This document shows positions 33,605 through 43,124 of a stretch of DNA of 64,000 nt, piece by piece. Source of the DNA: Aureibacter tunicatorum. GTDB lineage: Bacteria > Bacteroidota > Bacteroidia > Cytophagales > Cyclobacteriaceae. The number at the start of each line of letters is the position of its first letter. Positions within the stretch are counted from its first letter, which is position 1. The stretch is from NCBI RefSeq assembly GCF_036492635.1, contig NZ_AP025305.1, forward strand, positions 3,162,001 through 3,226,000. The letters are read 5' to 3'. Below the pieces are notes generated by a model that ran no database searches, was not told the origin of the DNA, and worked only from the letters and a program-made list of their open reading frames with translations. The position numbers and the translations under genes are program-made.

Positions 33605-34267
33605 TTACTCCTCATTATTGTCGCAAAATTCTTCAAAAACTTCAAACTTATTTAACATTTGAACAGATTTAGCACTTAAATCAAATTCACTATCGCTAGG
33701 GTCTGAAAACCAGACCAAAACAAGCTGGTCATCTAGCATCCAAGAAAATCGGCCTTCTCTTGAAAGCTCTTTCATCGCCTGCAAAATCGCATCGAAGATA
33801 TTCTCCACATTGCGTTGGTCATAATGCTCGCTTTCTTCATTGATCGAATAATTTCCAGCTTGATAAATATCCTCAAAAGCTTCGCTGCAAATTTCAAACT
33901 GCTCATGCAAGTCTTCAATGATCTTATTCGGCTTTTCAAAATATTTCAAATCCGCTTGTTCAGTCCATTCATCCGGGCAGTATTTCAGATATTCCAGATC
34001 CTCATCATCCGAATACATCATCTCACCGTTCAAATCATCCGAAACCAAATCCATAACAACGGAAATATGCGACAAACCACTGCAGGTATACACTCCGTAT
34101 GCTCTCACTTTCTTGCTAGATTCGTCTTTGAGAAGATCTTCCATGTGCCAAAGCAAAGCCTCTTTAGTTGAATTTATCAATGGCCTATAATCTTGTTCAT
34201 ACCAAGGCTTCCAGGCCTTGATCGCTTCATCTTCGTATCTATTCAAATCGCTTGCATTATTTAACAA
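33605..34267 (-). CDS. DUF4303-like protein (candidate orphan immunity protein)
   Basis: 220 residues, acidic, no signal peptide. KVRAYGVYTCSGLSHISVVM followed by a Glu/Asp stretch, CPDEWTEQADLKYFEKPN and a long helical end resembles DUF4303, a family found among immunity proteins of polymorphic toxin systems. No toxin gene is adjacent. It lies 49 bases after an unrelated lipoprotein gene in the reading order of the strand, which does not suggest a shared role. Confidence 0.55.
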   Translation of the reverse strand: MLNNASDLNRYEDEAIKAWKPWYEQDYRPLINSTKEALLWHMEDLLKDESSKKVRAYGVYTCSGLSHISVVMDLVSDDLNGEMMYSDDEDLEYLKYCPDEWTEQADLKYFEKPNKIIEDLHEQFEICSEAFEDIYQAGNYSINEESEHYDQRNVENIFDAILQAMKELSREGRFSWMLDDQLVLVWFSDPSDSEFDLSAKSVQMLNKFEVFEEFCDNNEE

Positions 34268-34315
34268 CTGTTACTTTTTCCTATCTAATTCAATAAAAGT
34301 GCTATAATTTTCATC

Positions 34316-36214
34316 TTATTCAATAATCAACTTTTTCTGCTTAGGATACTTAACAGCGTATTTCAACTCCAACTCTTTGCTTGCCTTAGGCTTTAAGTCA
34401 AACACCCATTTGATTTCGCCATTTTCCACATTTCGTTTCGCTCCTGAATCCTTTAAGACCTTTACCTCTATTTCTTCCAAGACAGAAACTGGCACTTGAT
34501 CCAAAATCATCATATTTATAGCCTGCGCTTTGTTGTTTTTGACAGTTGTTTTCCACGCTCTGGACTCTTCCTTTTTTGTTCCTATGAATTTCTTGGTAGT
34601 GAAATCCACCATCTTCTCACGATTTACGCTTACTTGCTTATCTGACCCCAAGGAAATTTCCAATGTATCGGATGCGTATCGTGTATCCATGATCGTCTTG
34701 CCAATATATGTTCCTTCAAAAAACACATTCGCTTCACCTTCCAAGAAATTATACTTTTCCCAATCAATAACATTCGCTATCAAAAACGCACTCTTGTCAA
34801 TCTTAGGAACAGCATAGTATTGATACTCAGCCGGCAGTTCATAATGAGCCATATCCACAGCAAAACTTTTATTATCAGATTTCACACTATATGGCTTATC
34901 AATAGTAAAGTCCACAGTAGTTTGATTTTCTTTTTGCTCAAGAGGAATGGACAAACTAGCTGCTCCTCTAATTTTCACTTCAGGCTTTGACTCTAATTTC
35001 ACTCCAGCAACTTTCCCTCTTAATTTCCTTGAAGGTCGATTTCTGTCGATTCCAAAAGCAGTCACAACAACTTCATCGAGTTCTCTAACATCAGCTTCAA
35101 TATCAACATCAATAACATTTCTATCACACCTTACCGTTTGAGATTTATAACCTATACCCGAAAAAACTAAATAATCAGCATTATCGGGTACCGTCAAAGA
35201 ATAATTTCCACTAAAATCTGTTTCTGTTTTTATCGTTGAGCCTTCCACAACTACATTCACACCTATAGCTCCTTCACCTGAAGCCTCAGTAACTTGGCCA
35301 GTAATCTGATTGCCTGTTCGCTTCTTATATACCGGCGGTCTAGATCGATAACCCAAAAAATAAGTTGAAAGCTCGGGAGCAATGCTTGACTGATTTGGCG
35401 TCGCGGAAGAAAACTTCAATTTCACATTTTCCCAATCAACCTTAGTATCTTGCTTTACATTGGCTTTATATACAACTTCTACCGGCTCCTCAATATTTTT
35501 CGCTCGGATATCGTAAGTGGGATACCAGCTTGCATTTTTCACCAAATATGATAATGCAATAGGAAAATCTCCCGAAAGCTCAGCATCCACCTTCACTATT
35601 ACTTCTCCCTCAGGATACACTTTTTGATCTATAAGCTCATCTATTTTATCGTTTATCGCTTTTTCGTCTTTCTTCAACTTATCAATAACCGATTTACGCT
35701 CTATTTCTTTCATCTTGAGCGAAGTGAGTTTTTTACCATAAAACTCTGATGCCAACTGCAAATTTGAAACGCTAACTTGCTCGCTTTTGCCACCAACATG
35801 CCTATTCTCTATCAAAAATTTTAATTCCTCGGAAATGATATCCAAATGCGTTCTTTCCAATAACAATTTCTTGTCTACTTCTTCAAGCTGTTTCTCAAGG
35901 TCATCAAGCTCTTTACTCATTGATTTTATTCCAAGAACTTCCTTTTGAAAATGAACAGATAGCACCATCACTCTTCCTTGCGCTTTTACCTGAACGCTTT
36001 TGGCATCCACATATGGGGATAAACCTGTGAACTTCAAAATTGTCTCTCCCTTAGGAATGTAAACCGTTTTCTTTCTCTCGATCTGAGCTCCCTCCAAAAA
36101 TACCGTAACGTCATTAACCTTTGTGACGACCTTCTTTTCAGGAACTTTTTGGGCTTGAACTCCTAAACCAAAAAACAAAATTATACCAAGAAAAAATAAG
36201 CTTAGACTCTTCAT
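34316..36214 (-). CDS. MuiA-like (DUF4140/DUF4139) protein with an inserted carboxypeptidase-regulatory/TonB-plug-type module
   Basis: 632 residues. Signal peptide 1-21 (GVQAQ). Residues 25-125 form the DUF4140 domain (VNDVTVFLEGAQIERKKTVY), then a coiled coil of about 90 residues. The DUF4139 beta domain begins near 205 (LSGDFPIALSYLVKNASWYP) and resumes at about 430-632. Between the halves, residues about 300-425 are a carboxypeptidase-regulatory-like domain (ITGQVTEASGEGAIGVNVVV, TDFSGNYSLTVP) followed by ELDEVVVTAFGIDRN, the link segment found in SusC-type receptors. It is a secreted or outer-membrane protein; MuiA was named for mucoidy inhibition in E. coli. It starts its own transcript. 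Confidence 0.85.
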   Translation of the reverse strand: MKSLSLFFLGIILFFGLGVQAQKVPEKKVVTKVNDVTVFLEGAQIERKKTVYIPKGETILKFTGLSPYVDAKSVQVKAQGRVMVLSVHFQKEVLGIKSMSKELDDLEKQLEEVDKKLLLERTHLDIISEELKFLIENRHVGGKSEQVSVSNLQLASEFYGKKLTSLKMKEIERKSVIDKLKKDEKAINDKIDELIDQKVYPEGEVIVKVDAELSGDFPIALSYLVKNASWYPTYDIRAKNIEEPVEVVYKANVKQDTKVDWENVKLKFSSATPNQSSIAPELSTYFLGYRSRPPVYKKRTGNQITGQVTEASGEGAIGVNVVVEGSTIKTETDFSGNYSLTVPDNADYLVFSGIGYKSQTVRCDRNVIDVDIEADVRELDEVVVTAFGIDRNRPSRKLRGKVAGVKLESKPEVKIRGAASLSIPLEQKENQTTVDFTIDKPYSVKSDNKSFAVDMAHYELPAEYQYYAVPKIDKSAFLIANVIDWEKYNFLEGEANVFFEGTYIGKTIMDTRYASDTLEISLGSDKQVSVNREKMVDFTTKKFIGTKKEESRAWKTTVKNNKAQAINMMILDQVPVSVLEEIEVKVLKDSGAKRNVENGEIKWVFDLKPKASKELELKYAVKYPKQKKLIIE

Positions 36215-36309
36215 ACAACACCAATAATATTGAACAATAAATTATATTAAGACTAAAATAATTAAAATTTATAGACATATTAAATATAAATGAATAAAAA
36301 TATTTAAAT

Positions 36310-36335
36310 AAAAAAAGCCAGCGATTAAGCTGGCT
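36310..36335 (-). terminator. Terminator of the amylase gene
   Basis: On the minus strand AGCCAGC/GCTGGCT (36316-36335) with a 6-base loop is followed by six T. It lies 38 bases after the amylase stop at 36373. Confidence 0.8.
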
Positions 36336-36372
36336 CCACATTTTAAACCCAAATGTAAAATGTATATACCCG

Positions 36373-38247
36373 TTATCTTTGAAGCAATATCATGCTTGAC
36401 AATTCTTTCATTTCCAAAGTTCCGTCCAAGTCAACAATATCTCCAGTCAACAAATCCTCGAACTTGCCCTGAAGCGCTCTATCAGCTACTTGAATAGCCT
36501 TCTCTTCTCTATTGAAAATCGCCAAAATATTATGCTTGTTGTCAAATCTTCTATATCCTAATATCAAATTAGAACTATCGGCCAAGAAATAATTTGTCTC
36601 TCCGTAAGAAAGCACCGGGTGATTCTTTCTTACTTCGATCAGTTTCTTGATGTACTCTTTCAAAGCCAAATCCGCCTTGACTTCCTCTTCATTTTTTTGC
36701 AAGCCCAAAGGCGCTGTTTTCTCAGCATCAAATTCCATTTCCGGCCATATCATTGGCTTTCTGTTGTCAGGATCATCGGCGCCCCACATGCCTAGCTCAT
36801 CTCCATTCCAAATCTGAGGCGATCCAATATGCGTGAACTGATGCGCCAACATCATGCGTTGAATTTTCTTAGTATGCTCATCAGGTTTTCCTAGCTTGTA
36901 AGCTTTATCATCTCTTGGATTCACCGCATTCTTATACCCTGAATGGCGATTAAAAATCGACGTGGCAAAACGAGGAGCGTCATGGCTTGATGTCAAATTC
37001 ATCATCGCCCTGTTGGTGTAGTCAGGCAAATCCTTTTGAGTGCTGTCCAATTCATATAAAAACTCGTCTACAGTCATTCCTCCATCCGTCTGCGCAAAGA
37101 ACCTTCTCGCAGGCTTGTACCATTGATAATGCATGACCGCATCGAATATATCTCCTTGCAAATACGGCCTCGGATTCATCAATTTGTCCGGCCATTCTTC
37201 CCACCAAATTTCACCAATGAGATAAAATTCAGGATTCAAACTACGAACATATTTTCTATAATCTCTCCAGAAGCCCAATGGTACCTGATCAGCCACATCC
37301 AACCTAAAACCATCTACTCCATCGGAAGGATCCCCATCTCCATTCGGATCAATCCATCTTTTAGAAACATTGAAAATATGCTGTTTTGGTCCTTCATGAA
37401 CATTGCCCTCGTATGGCTTTCCATGCACTCTTTTTTCCGCATCAACCTTTTTCAACTCCGGAAGCGTATGCACGCCGGCCCATCCTGTATATTTGAATTC
37501 GTTTTCGTCGGTTTCCGGATCGTCAAACGACTCTATTTCGTACCAATCCGCATACTTTGAATTCTGTTGATTTTTCAATATGTCCTGCCAAGCCCAAAAT
37601 GTCACTCCAGTATGATTCCATGAGAAGTCCAATACGACTTTCATCCCCTTTTGATGCGCTTTATCGATAAACTCCAAAAACATGCTATCAGCTGAAGTCA
37701 TCACCCAAGTGCTGGGATCGTCAGGTATTTCTTGAGCGATTTTTTCTTCATCGCCCTTAGGGTCATTCCCAAAATTTCGGTCAATATGCCTGTAGCTTCT
37801 CGCATCATACTTATGCAGCGACGGCGCGTCATTCATTGGATTGACATACAAAGCCGTAACCCCCAGATCCTCGAGATAGTCAAGCTTGTCCAGCATGCCT
37901 TGCAAATCACCTCCATAACGTCTCATCTGCACGGTATGATAAAAGTCTTTCTGAACGGACTCTTCCCAATCATCCAAACCATACCAATCACTTGTCCAGC
38001 TTTTCACTCTCCAGTTGTCAGGCAGTACTTCCGGCCAAGCTCCCTCAATATCATGCAAAGTAGGATCATTGGCTGTATTTCCATTAGCGAATCTTTCAGG
38101 AAATATTTGATACCAAACGGCTTCTTGCGACCATTTTGGAGGTTGCTCAAAAGGCAATATGTCAGCCGAAGCACTTGATTTTTCGTCATTTTGAGAACAC
38201 GAAAATTGCATGAGCCCCAACCCAAGCATAAATAAGAACTTTCTCAT
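36373..38247 (-). CDS. GH13 alpha-amylase-family lipoprotein (neopullulanase/SusA type)
   Basis: 624 residues. Lipoprotein signal with Cys17 (MQFSCSQND). GH13 regions are in order: DFSWNHTG (207-214), the nucleophile Asp317 in GFRLDVADQVP, the acid/base Glu346 in IGEIWWEEW, and His422-Asp423 in NLTSSHDAPRF. A short C-terminal beta domain ends at residue 624. An N-terminal insertion (about 55-110) is specific. The enzyme should hydrolyse maltodextrins, pullulan or cyclodextrins at the cell surface or periplasm. No SusCD pair sits beside it, so it is not part of a full utilisation locus in this window. A promoter is not obvious. Confidence 0.9.
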   Translation of the reverse strand: MRKFLFMLGLGLMQFSCSQNDEKSSASADILPFEQPPKWSQEAVWYQIFPERFANGNTANDPTLHDIEGAWPEVLPDNWRVKSWTSDWYGLDDWEESVQKDFYHTVQMRRYGGDLQGMLDKLDYLEDLGVTALYVNPMNDAPSLHKYDARSYRHIDRNFGNDPKGDEEKIAQEIPDDPSTWVMTSADSMFLEFIDKAHQKGMKVVLDFSWNHTGVTFWAWQDILKNQQNSKYADWYEIESFDDPETDENEFKYTGWAGVHTLPELKKVDAEKRVHGKPYEGNVHEGPKQHIFNVSKRWIDPNGDGDPSDGVDGFRLDVADQVPLGFWRDYRKYVRSLNPEFYLIGEIWWEEWPDKLMNPRPYLQGDIFDAVMHYQWYKPARRFFAQTDGGMTVDEFLYELDSTQKDLPDYTNRAMMNLTSSHDAPRFATSIFNRHSGYKNAVNPRDDKAYKLGKPDEHTKKIQRMMLAHQFTHIGSPQIWNGDELGMWGADDPDNRKPMIWPEMEFDAEKTAPLGLQKNEEEVKADLALKEYIKKLIEVRKNHPVLSYGETNYFLADSSNLILGYRRFDNKHNILAIFNREEKAIQVADRALQGKFEDLLTGDIVDLDGTLEMKELSSMILLQR

Positions 38248-38439
38248 AACTTCAAATTGTAAGTCAACGAAATATTCACTGAAACCTAAAATATTTCATC
38301 CAAAAAATATAAAATAAGACAAGAGCTTCATCCGCTGATCAAGCTCTCGAATTAAATTAATCAAGAAAGTTCACTACGCCATCCAAAAGCATGGAAAGGC
38401 ATGGAAAAATCACCGCAAACGATTTAAATACTCACAGTG

Positions 38440-38802
38440 TCATGCCACCGCTAAAAACAAAGACATTCCCAACATCGCTATTGCCGGATAAGACTTCCTC
38501 ATGGGATCTTTTACTCTAAAATGCATGGAAATCGCTCCCATCATCAGCAAAACAAGGCCATAAGCAGCAGGCCTTACAAACTCCGGAAACCAAAGTCCGA
38601 GCACAAGCAATGACGCGCACAATAACTTCAGAAAACCGATAAAGCCTAAAAACCATACAGGCAGTCCATAAGCTTCAAACTCTTCTTTCATATTTCGGGC
38701 ATTGGAACCTCTCCATTCAGAGGAATGATTGAAACGTATCAACCAAACATTGAAAATTCCGAATGCCACCAACAATTGAATAATGATAAATAAAGTTTTC
38801 AT
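38440..38802 (-). CDS. DoxX-like membrane protein
   Basis: 120 residues with four membrane helices. GLPVWFLGFIGFLKLLCASL and a central AAYGLVLLMMGAISMHFRV fit the DoxX family, whose members are small integral membrane proteins linked to redox and quinone metabolism in some species. No partner gene is next to it. Exact role unknown. Confidence 0.75.
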   Translation of the reverse strand: MKTLFIIIQLLVAFGIFNVWLIRFNHSSEWRGSNARNMKEEFEAYGLPVWFLGFIGFLKLLCASLLVLGLWFPEFVRPAAYGLVLLMMGAISMHFRVKDPMRKSYPAIAMLGMSLFLAVA

Positions 38803-38933
38803 ATCTTCCCCACATTGTTTTCAACAGAACAATATGAAGAAACTCATGTTGTCAAAAAATCGATTAATGCTTATTTTACTGGAGAGAAACTTGATTTAAC
38901 AACATTCAAATCAATGTTAATCATATATAAAAT

Positions 38934-38966
38934 AAAAACGCCTCCATTTTTTTATGCTTGAAGGCG
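38934..38966 (-). terminator. Terminator of the alcohol dehydrogenase gene
   Basis: On the minus strand CGCCTTC and GGAGGCG (38939-38966) pair around a T/A-rich loop and are followed by a T-run (38934-38938), 12 bases after the stop at 38978. Confidence 0.75.
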
Positions 38967-38977
38967 CTTGTTGTTAT

Positions 38978-40138
38978 CTAATAAGATTGCTGAAGTATCG
39001 TTCTCACTTGCGCTGGGCCTATATCTTTTCGCTCGCCCATTTTCAGCCAGCCTCTTTCTTCAAATCTTTTCGCTATGATGTCATCCACTCCATCATAATC
39101 ATCAGTGTACTCGCTTAGCTTGGTAGGTATGCCTATAGAGTGCATGAATTCGATGATTTTATTAATCGTTTGTCGTGCAATTTCTTCCTCGCTCATTCCT
39201 GATAATTGGAAAACTCGCGTTCCAAGCTGAGCCAGCTTCTCTTTCTTTTGCTCAAACTGATGTTTGTAATAAGGCTCCAAGACTATCGCCAAAGTCCTCG
39301 CATGGTCAATTCCATACAATGCCGTCAACTCATGGCCAATCATATGAACGCCCCAATCCGAAGGAACTCCTTTTTGAATCAAACCATTCAAAGCCATAGT
39401 GCATGACCACATGAAATTCGATGCGGCCTTAGCGTCTTTTGGATCTTCCAATATACGAGGAGCCAGTTCTATCAAAGTTGAAAGAATGCTTTCGGAAAGC
39501 CTGTCCTGCAACCAGGCGTCAACCGGATAAGTGACATACTGCTCCAACACATGCACAAAAGCATCCGCTATTCCATTTTGAATCTGACGCAAAGGCAATG
39601 TGGCTATTACTTGCGGATCCAATATTGAAAACTGTGGAAACAAGCCCGGTCCTCCCATCGAAAGTTTCTCTTTGATTTCCGACCTTGAAATCACGGCTCC
39701 GGAATTCATCTCCGACCCTGTAGCGGGAATTGTCAATACACAGCCAAAAGGCATGCCTTTTTCCGTTCTAATACGCTTGGATAAAATATCCCAAGGATTG
39801 TCCCCTTCAAAAAGCGCGGCGCTGGATAAAAACTTCACGCCGTCAATAACTGATCCTCCACCAACAGCCAATAAATAATCTATATTCTTGGTCTTAATTA
39901 CCTCCAAAGCCTCAACTAAAACACTATATTCCGGATTCGCTAATATTCCACCAAACTCCTCGTAATAGTTACCCTTCAAAGCCACCTTGACTTGGTCTAG
40001 GATTCCGTTCTTTTTGACGCTTCCTCCACCATACAGGATCAAAACTTTGGCATCTTGAGGCACTTCTTCTTTAAGCTTTTCAATTTGACCTTCGCCAAAA
40101 ATCAATTTTACCGGGTTTTTAAACTCAAAACTCAACAT
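38978..40138 (-). CDS. Iron-containing alcohol dehydrogenase (BDH/YqhD type)
   Basis: 386 residues from the ATG at 40138, which opens with LSFEFKNPVKLIFGEG, the normal N-terminus of group III alcohol dehydrogenases; the frame extends 48 residues further upstream without homology. The NAD(P)-binding GGGSVID lies near residue 96. Metal-ligand segments are GIADAFVHVLEQY (Asp and His) and MIGHELTALYGIDHARTLAI (two His). It is cytosolic and should reduce aldehydes or oxidise primary alcohols with NAD(P)H. Similarity to NADPH-dependent butanol dehydrogenases is the strongest. It is a single-gene unit with its own terminator. Confidence 0.9.
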   Translation of the reverse strand: MLSFEFKNPVKLIFGEGQIEKLKEEVPQDAKVLILYGGGSVKKNGILDQVKVALKGNYYEEFGGILANPEYSVLVEALEVIKTKNIDYLLAVGGGSVIDGVKFLSSAALFEGDNPWDILSKRIRTEKGMPFGCVLTIPATGSEMNSGAVISRSEIKEKLSMGGPGLFPQFSILDPQVIATLPLRQIQNGIADAFVHVLEQYVTYPVDAWLQDRLSESILSTLIELAPRILEDPKDAKAASNFMWSCTMALNGLIQKGVPSDWGVHMIGHELTALYGIDHARTLAIVLEPYYKHQFEQKKEKLAQLGTRVFQLSGMSEEEIARQTINKIIEFMHSIGIPTKLSEYTDDYDGVDDIIAKRFEERGWLKMGERKDIGPAQVRTILQQSY

Positions 40139-40384
40139 ATCTATCGTCGTTAATCTTTCATTTCTTCCTACTATGCTACGAAAGATCAATAAAAATGATA
40201 CATAATCACCAAATAGATTCATAAGCGAATTCAAAATCAATAAACCTTTAGCATATTGCTCAATGCAATCACCTAAAATCACTATTCAAATCGCATTTTA
40301 TACTGATAGAAGAACTGATAAACATTGAGCAGGTTGACATGTTTCCTATAATAACAATCATTTAATATCCAGCGGTTCTTCTTG

Positions 40385-41677
40385 ATGCACATACATTCAC
40401 AGCTCACATCTACTTTGCAATGCAAAAAATCCATAGCTGCGAAACATGCTATCTCCAAACTTCCTCCCTCACCGATTCAATGCCTAATTCCATCAAAGGA
40501 TTTTGAACAATATGTATTTCAAAAAACTCCTACCTTAAATAAGCTCCCTTTAACAAGCGCTTTGCTAGACAGCGACACACAATTGCCAAAAACCTACACA
40601 GATCCCGTCCTCCATAAAATTCTCATTCATATTGGCCTTTTTGAAAATGCAATGAAAAAAGAAACAGTGGGTTTTCAGGTGTGCAAAAGCAGCCAACAAA
40701 GAGACCTGATGTGTTCGTTGATTTATCGTAAGATAGAATTAATAGATTACATAGAGCATTGCATTTATGAATGGCTGACTTTGAATCCAGTCCATAGCAC
40801 ACGAGACGTTCAACCTGTTGTTCCAGTGCTGTTGGGTATGCTGGAAGAGCTAAAACAAATCCATGAGAATCTTGTCCAAGATCTTATAGAATTTGAGCTG
40901 AACCCTTGGCTAGCTGACAAAGACCAAATGAATGAAGAAGAACTTTACCAAGCCAATTTGCTTTGGAAAATGCTTTCGAGATTCGATCAAGGAATACACT
41001 ATCAATCGGTGCTCACCGAAGACGAGACATTTCTAAGAATATTGAATCATCAAGCTCGAATCAACGCTATGGCTATGTTCGCCAGACTTATTTCCAGAAA
41101 GTCCGGCAGGTACCTGCTTAGGCAACTCGCTTGGAGAAAAAACAATAGAAGCGTTGTCATTGCCATGGATGAGGATCCAACAAGAAGTATTCATACTGAC
41201 AAACACCCTATCAAAGACCCTAAGAAACCAGCCAAAGAGCTTTATCAAGCCACTACTTTCATGCCCGCAGTAACCTACGACACTTCCCATGCGGTCAAAG
41301 ATTCCAGTTGGGATCCAAATGAATTATTTAAAAGAGACAAGCACCTTACAAGATCAGACAGCGCAAGCGAATGGGATGAAATCACGCCGGACCAAATACC
41401 TTCGGAACAAGAAATGAACCTTGAAGGCAACGTTTGCCTTAGTCCCGCATTCATACACTTTGCCAGAGAATTAGCTAAAGCGATAAGAATCAATGCCGCC
41501 AATTATGCTTTTACCATGCCACTATCGGCATACTGCGATATGCCTTGGATAAAACCTTGGAGATCTAGAGAAGACGCCATAATCACTGAAGAAGTTGAAA
41601 ATCCAATAAGACGAGAACACAAGCTTCCTCCAAGGTGGTGCGCTGATATCATCAGCTCGCCTCCATGGAAAGACTAA
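40385..41677 (+). CDS. Protein of unknown function with N-terminal SPIQC motif
   Basis: 430 residues from the ATG at 40385; a TTG directly before it also lies in frame. The first 45 residues look like a low-complexity leader: CKKSIAAKHAISKLPPSPIQ then CLIPSKDF. The following 380 residues are soluble and mixed helix/strand with no motif I can place; one stretch reads LFKRDKHLTRSDSASEWDE and another CLSPAFIHFARELAKAIRIN. The end is Pro/Trp-rich (MPWIKPWRSRED, PPRWCADIISSPPWKD). The gene converges, with stops 2 bases apart, on another unknown gene that shares the SPIQC leader. Secretion or injection cargo is possible but unproven. Confidence 0.55.
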   Translation: MHIHSQLTSTLQCKKSIAAKHAISKLPPSPIQCLIPSKDFEQYVFQKTPTLNKLPLTSALLDSDTQLPKTYTDPVLHKILIHIGLFENAMKKETVGFQVCKSSQQRDLMCSLIYRKIELIDYIEHCIYEWLTLNPVHSTRDVQPVVPVLLGMLEELKQIHENLVQDLIEFELNPWLADKDQMNEEELYQANLLWKMLSRFDQGIHYQSVLTEDETFLRILNHQARINAMAMFARLISRKSGRYLLRQLAWRKNNRSVVIAMDEDPTRSIHTDKHPIKDPKKPAKELYQATTFMPAVTYDTSHAVKDSSWDPNELFKRDKHLTRSDSASEWDEITPDQIPSEQEMNLEGNVCLSPAFIHFARELAKAIRINAANYAFTMPLSAYCDMPWIKPWRSREDAIITEEVENPIRREHKLPPRWCADIISSPPWKD

Positions 41678-41678
41678 A

Positions 41679-43124
41679 CTATTTTTTCTTAGACTTTCTA
41701 GCTTTGGAGTCGTCATCAAAAGCTTTCAAACTACTCGGCAACTCCAATTTCATATCTTTAAACGCTTTCACCACTTGGCTTTGACTCATAGACCTGTAAG
41801 GATAAGAGAACATAACTCGATCTTGTCGTTCTTGCTCTGGGAGCGGATCACTGCACTTTTTCTTAATCAAGGCAACCATTTCACGCCTAAGCCTCATCAT
41901 GTCCTCGATCTGATGTTCAAAGAAATCTTGAGACACTTCCTTCGCATGAGCACCTTTTACATCTTCAGTAAGCCCCGCTTTTTCCATATTTTTGAGCATG
42001 GATTTTACTAAATGGTCATGCTCATCGCAAATCACACTATATTCCATCTCAAATGTCTTATTCGGAAAGAAAAATGTCGTCGCACGATATCCCATTAGTT
42101 CAGACTGAGCCTTCATGGCAAAATACAGTCCATCCATCACATTTTTTAGCCAAGTCAAATCCTCCTCGAGCTCATACATTCGTATCTCCAATAATTTCGT
42201 AGAGACCATCCAAGCGGCTTCGGAATTTATCGAGGTGCACATTTGCTCTTCGGACAAGTCGTTTATATCTCCTATCCAATCCAAATAGTCGCCAAGCTCA
42301 GGCACATCCGTTTCCATCTCAAGCTCATCAATAATATAATCCACCAAAGGCCCAATTTTCGCATCTCCCGCAACGTACTTTACATACATGCTTTGCTTCT
42401 TTTCTGTTTTTGGCCTTTTTTTCAGCTTTAAATCAATCTCTGTAATCAAGGACTGAAAATTCAAAAATGAAATAAATCTTTCGAAAAATGACTTTTCAGG
42501 CTTGGCTAACGCTTGGTCTACCTGACCAACCAAAGCAACTGTTCTATCAAGCACCTCATGAACATCCTCGCATTCCTCAGACGCTTTTGGCAACTCGACT
42601 TGACTTTCATGAACATCCGGTTCCTCCGGTATCTCAACAGATTCTTCTTTTCTCCAAAAGCGATCATTGTCAGCTCTGGACCACGAGCCTTGTTGAATTT
42701 CAATCCCAAAACCGGCATTAGCCAACAACTCATTGCACACTTTTCTTACCTGCTCCGAATCCGCCTGCGAATACTCGGCTTTGAACACTCCATCATGCTC
42801 CACAAATGGATGTCGGCGTCCCTCTTTGGATGGAGAGTAATGCATTTCCCTTACCTCCAGCGTTCTGGACCTATCGCTCAAAGACTTGGAGTGTATGTAT
42901 ATAGTCAAATGCGGATAAGAAGTGTTTGGCAACATCAAATAGCGTCCAAAGGGGTCTTTTTTAAATTTCTTCTGAGTAGTCCAATCTTTCTGATGAACGG
43001 ATACCTTGGCGCATTGAATTGGAGAACCAAGCATTGGGCTTGGAGGGTGCATCGAAATGGACTCGCATCCTGCGAATTTTCGTTCCGAACTAATACCAGC
43101 GCTTTTTGTGAAAAATTCTCTCAT
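41679..43124 (-). CDS. Protein of unknown function with N-terminal SPIQC motif (convergent partner)
   Basis: 481 residues. The leader reads SMHPPSPMLGSPIQCAKVSV, with the same PPSP and SPIQC elements as the protein encoded on the opposite strand. A beta-rich segment follows (PHLTIYIHSKSLSDRSRTL, MHYSPSKEGRRHPF), then a helical half with many Glu/Lys (DELEMETDVPELGDYLDWIG, EDLTWLKNVMDGLYF) and a Lys-rich tail. No signal peptide or membrane helix is seen. Arrangement (shared leader plus unrelated bodies) recalls effector families with a common prodomain. No enzymatic residues are identified. Confidence 0.55.
   Translation of the reverse strand: MREFFTKSAGISSERKFAGCESISMHPPSPMLGSPIQCAKVSVHQKDWTTQKKFKKDPFGRYLMLPNTSYPHLTIYIHSKSLSDRSRTLEVREMHYSPSKEGRRHPFVEHDGVFKAEYSQADSEQVRKVCNELLANAGFGIEIQQGSWSRADNDRFWRKEESVEIPEEPDVHESQVELPKASEECEDVHEVLDRTVALVGQVDQALAKPEKSFFERFISFLNFQSLITEIDLKLKKRPKTEKKQSMYVKYVAGDAKIGPLVDYIIDELEMETDVPELGDYLDWIGDINDLSEEQMCTSINSEAAWMVSTKLLEIRMYELEEDLTWLKNVMDGLYFAMKAQSELMGYRATTFFFPNKTFEMEYSVICDEHDHLVKSMLKNMEKAGLTEDVKGAHAKEVSQDFFEHQIEDMMRLRREMVALIKKKCSDPLPEQERQDRVMFSYPYRSMSQSQVVKAFKDMKLELPSSLKAFDDDSKARKSKKK

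Noticed and set aside
38978-40282. A 434-residue form of the alcohol dehydrogenase
   Set aside because: The extra 48 residues have no family match. The ATG at 40138 gives the standard N-terminus.
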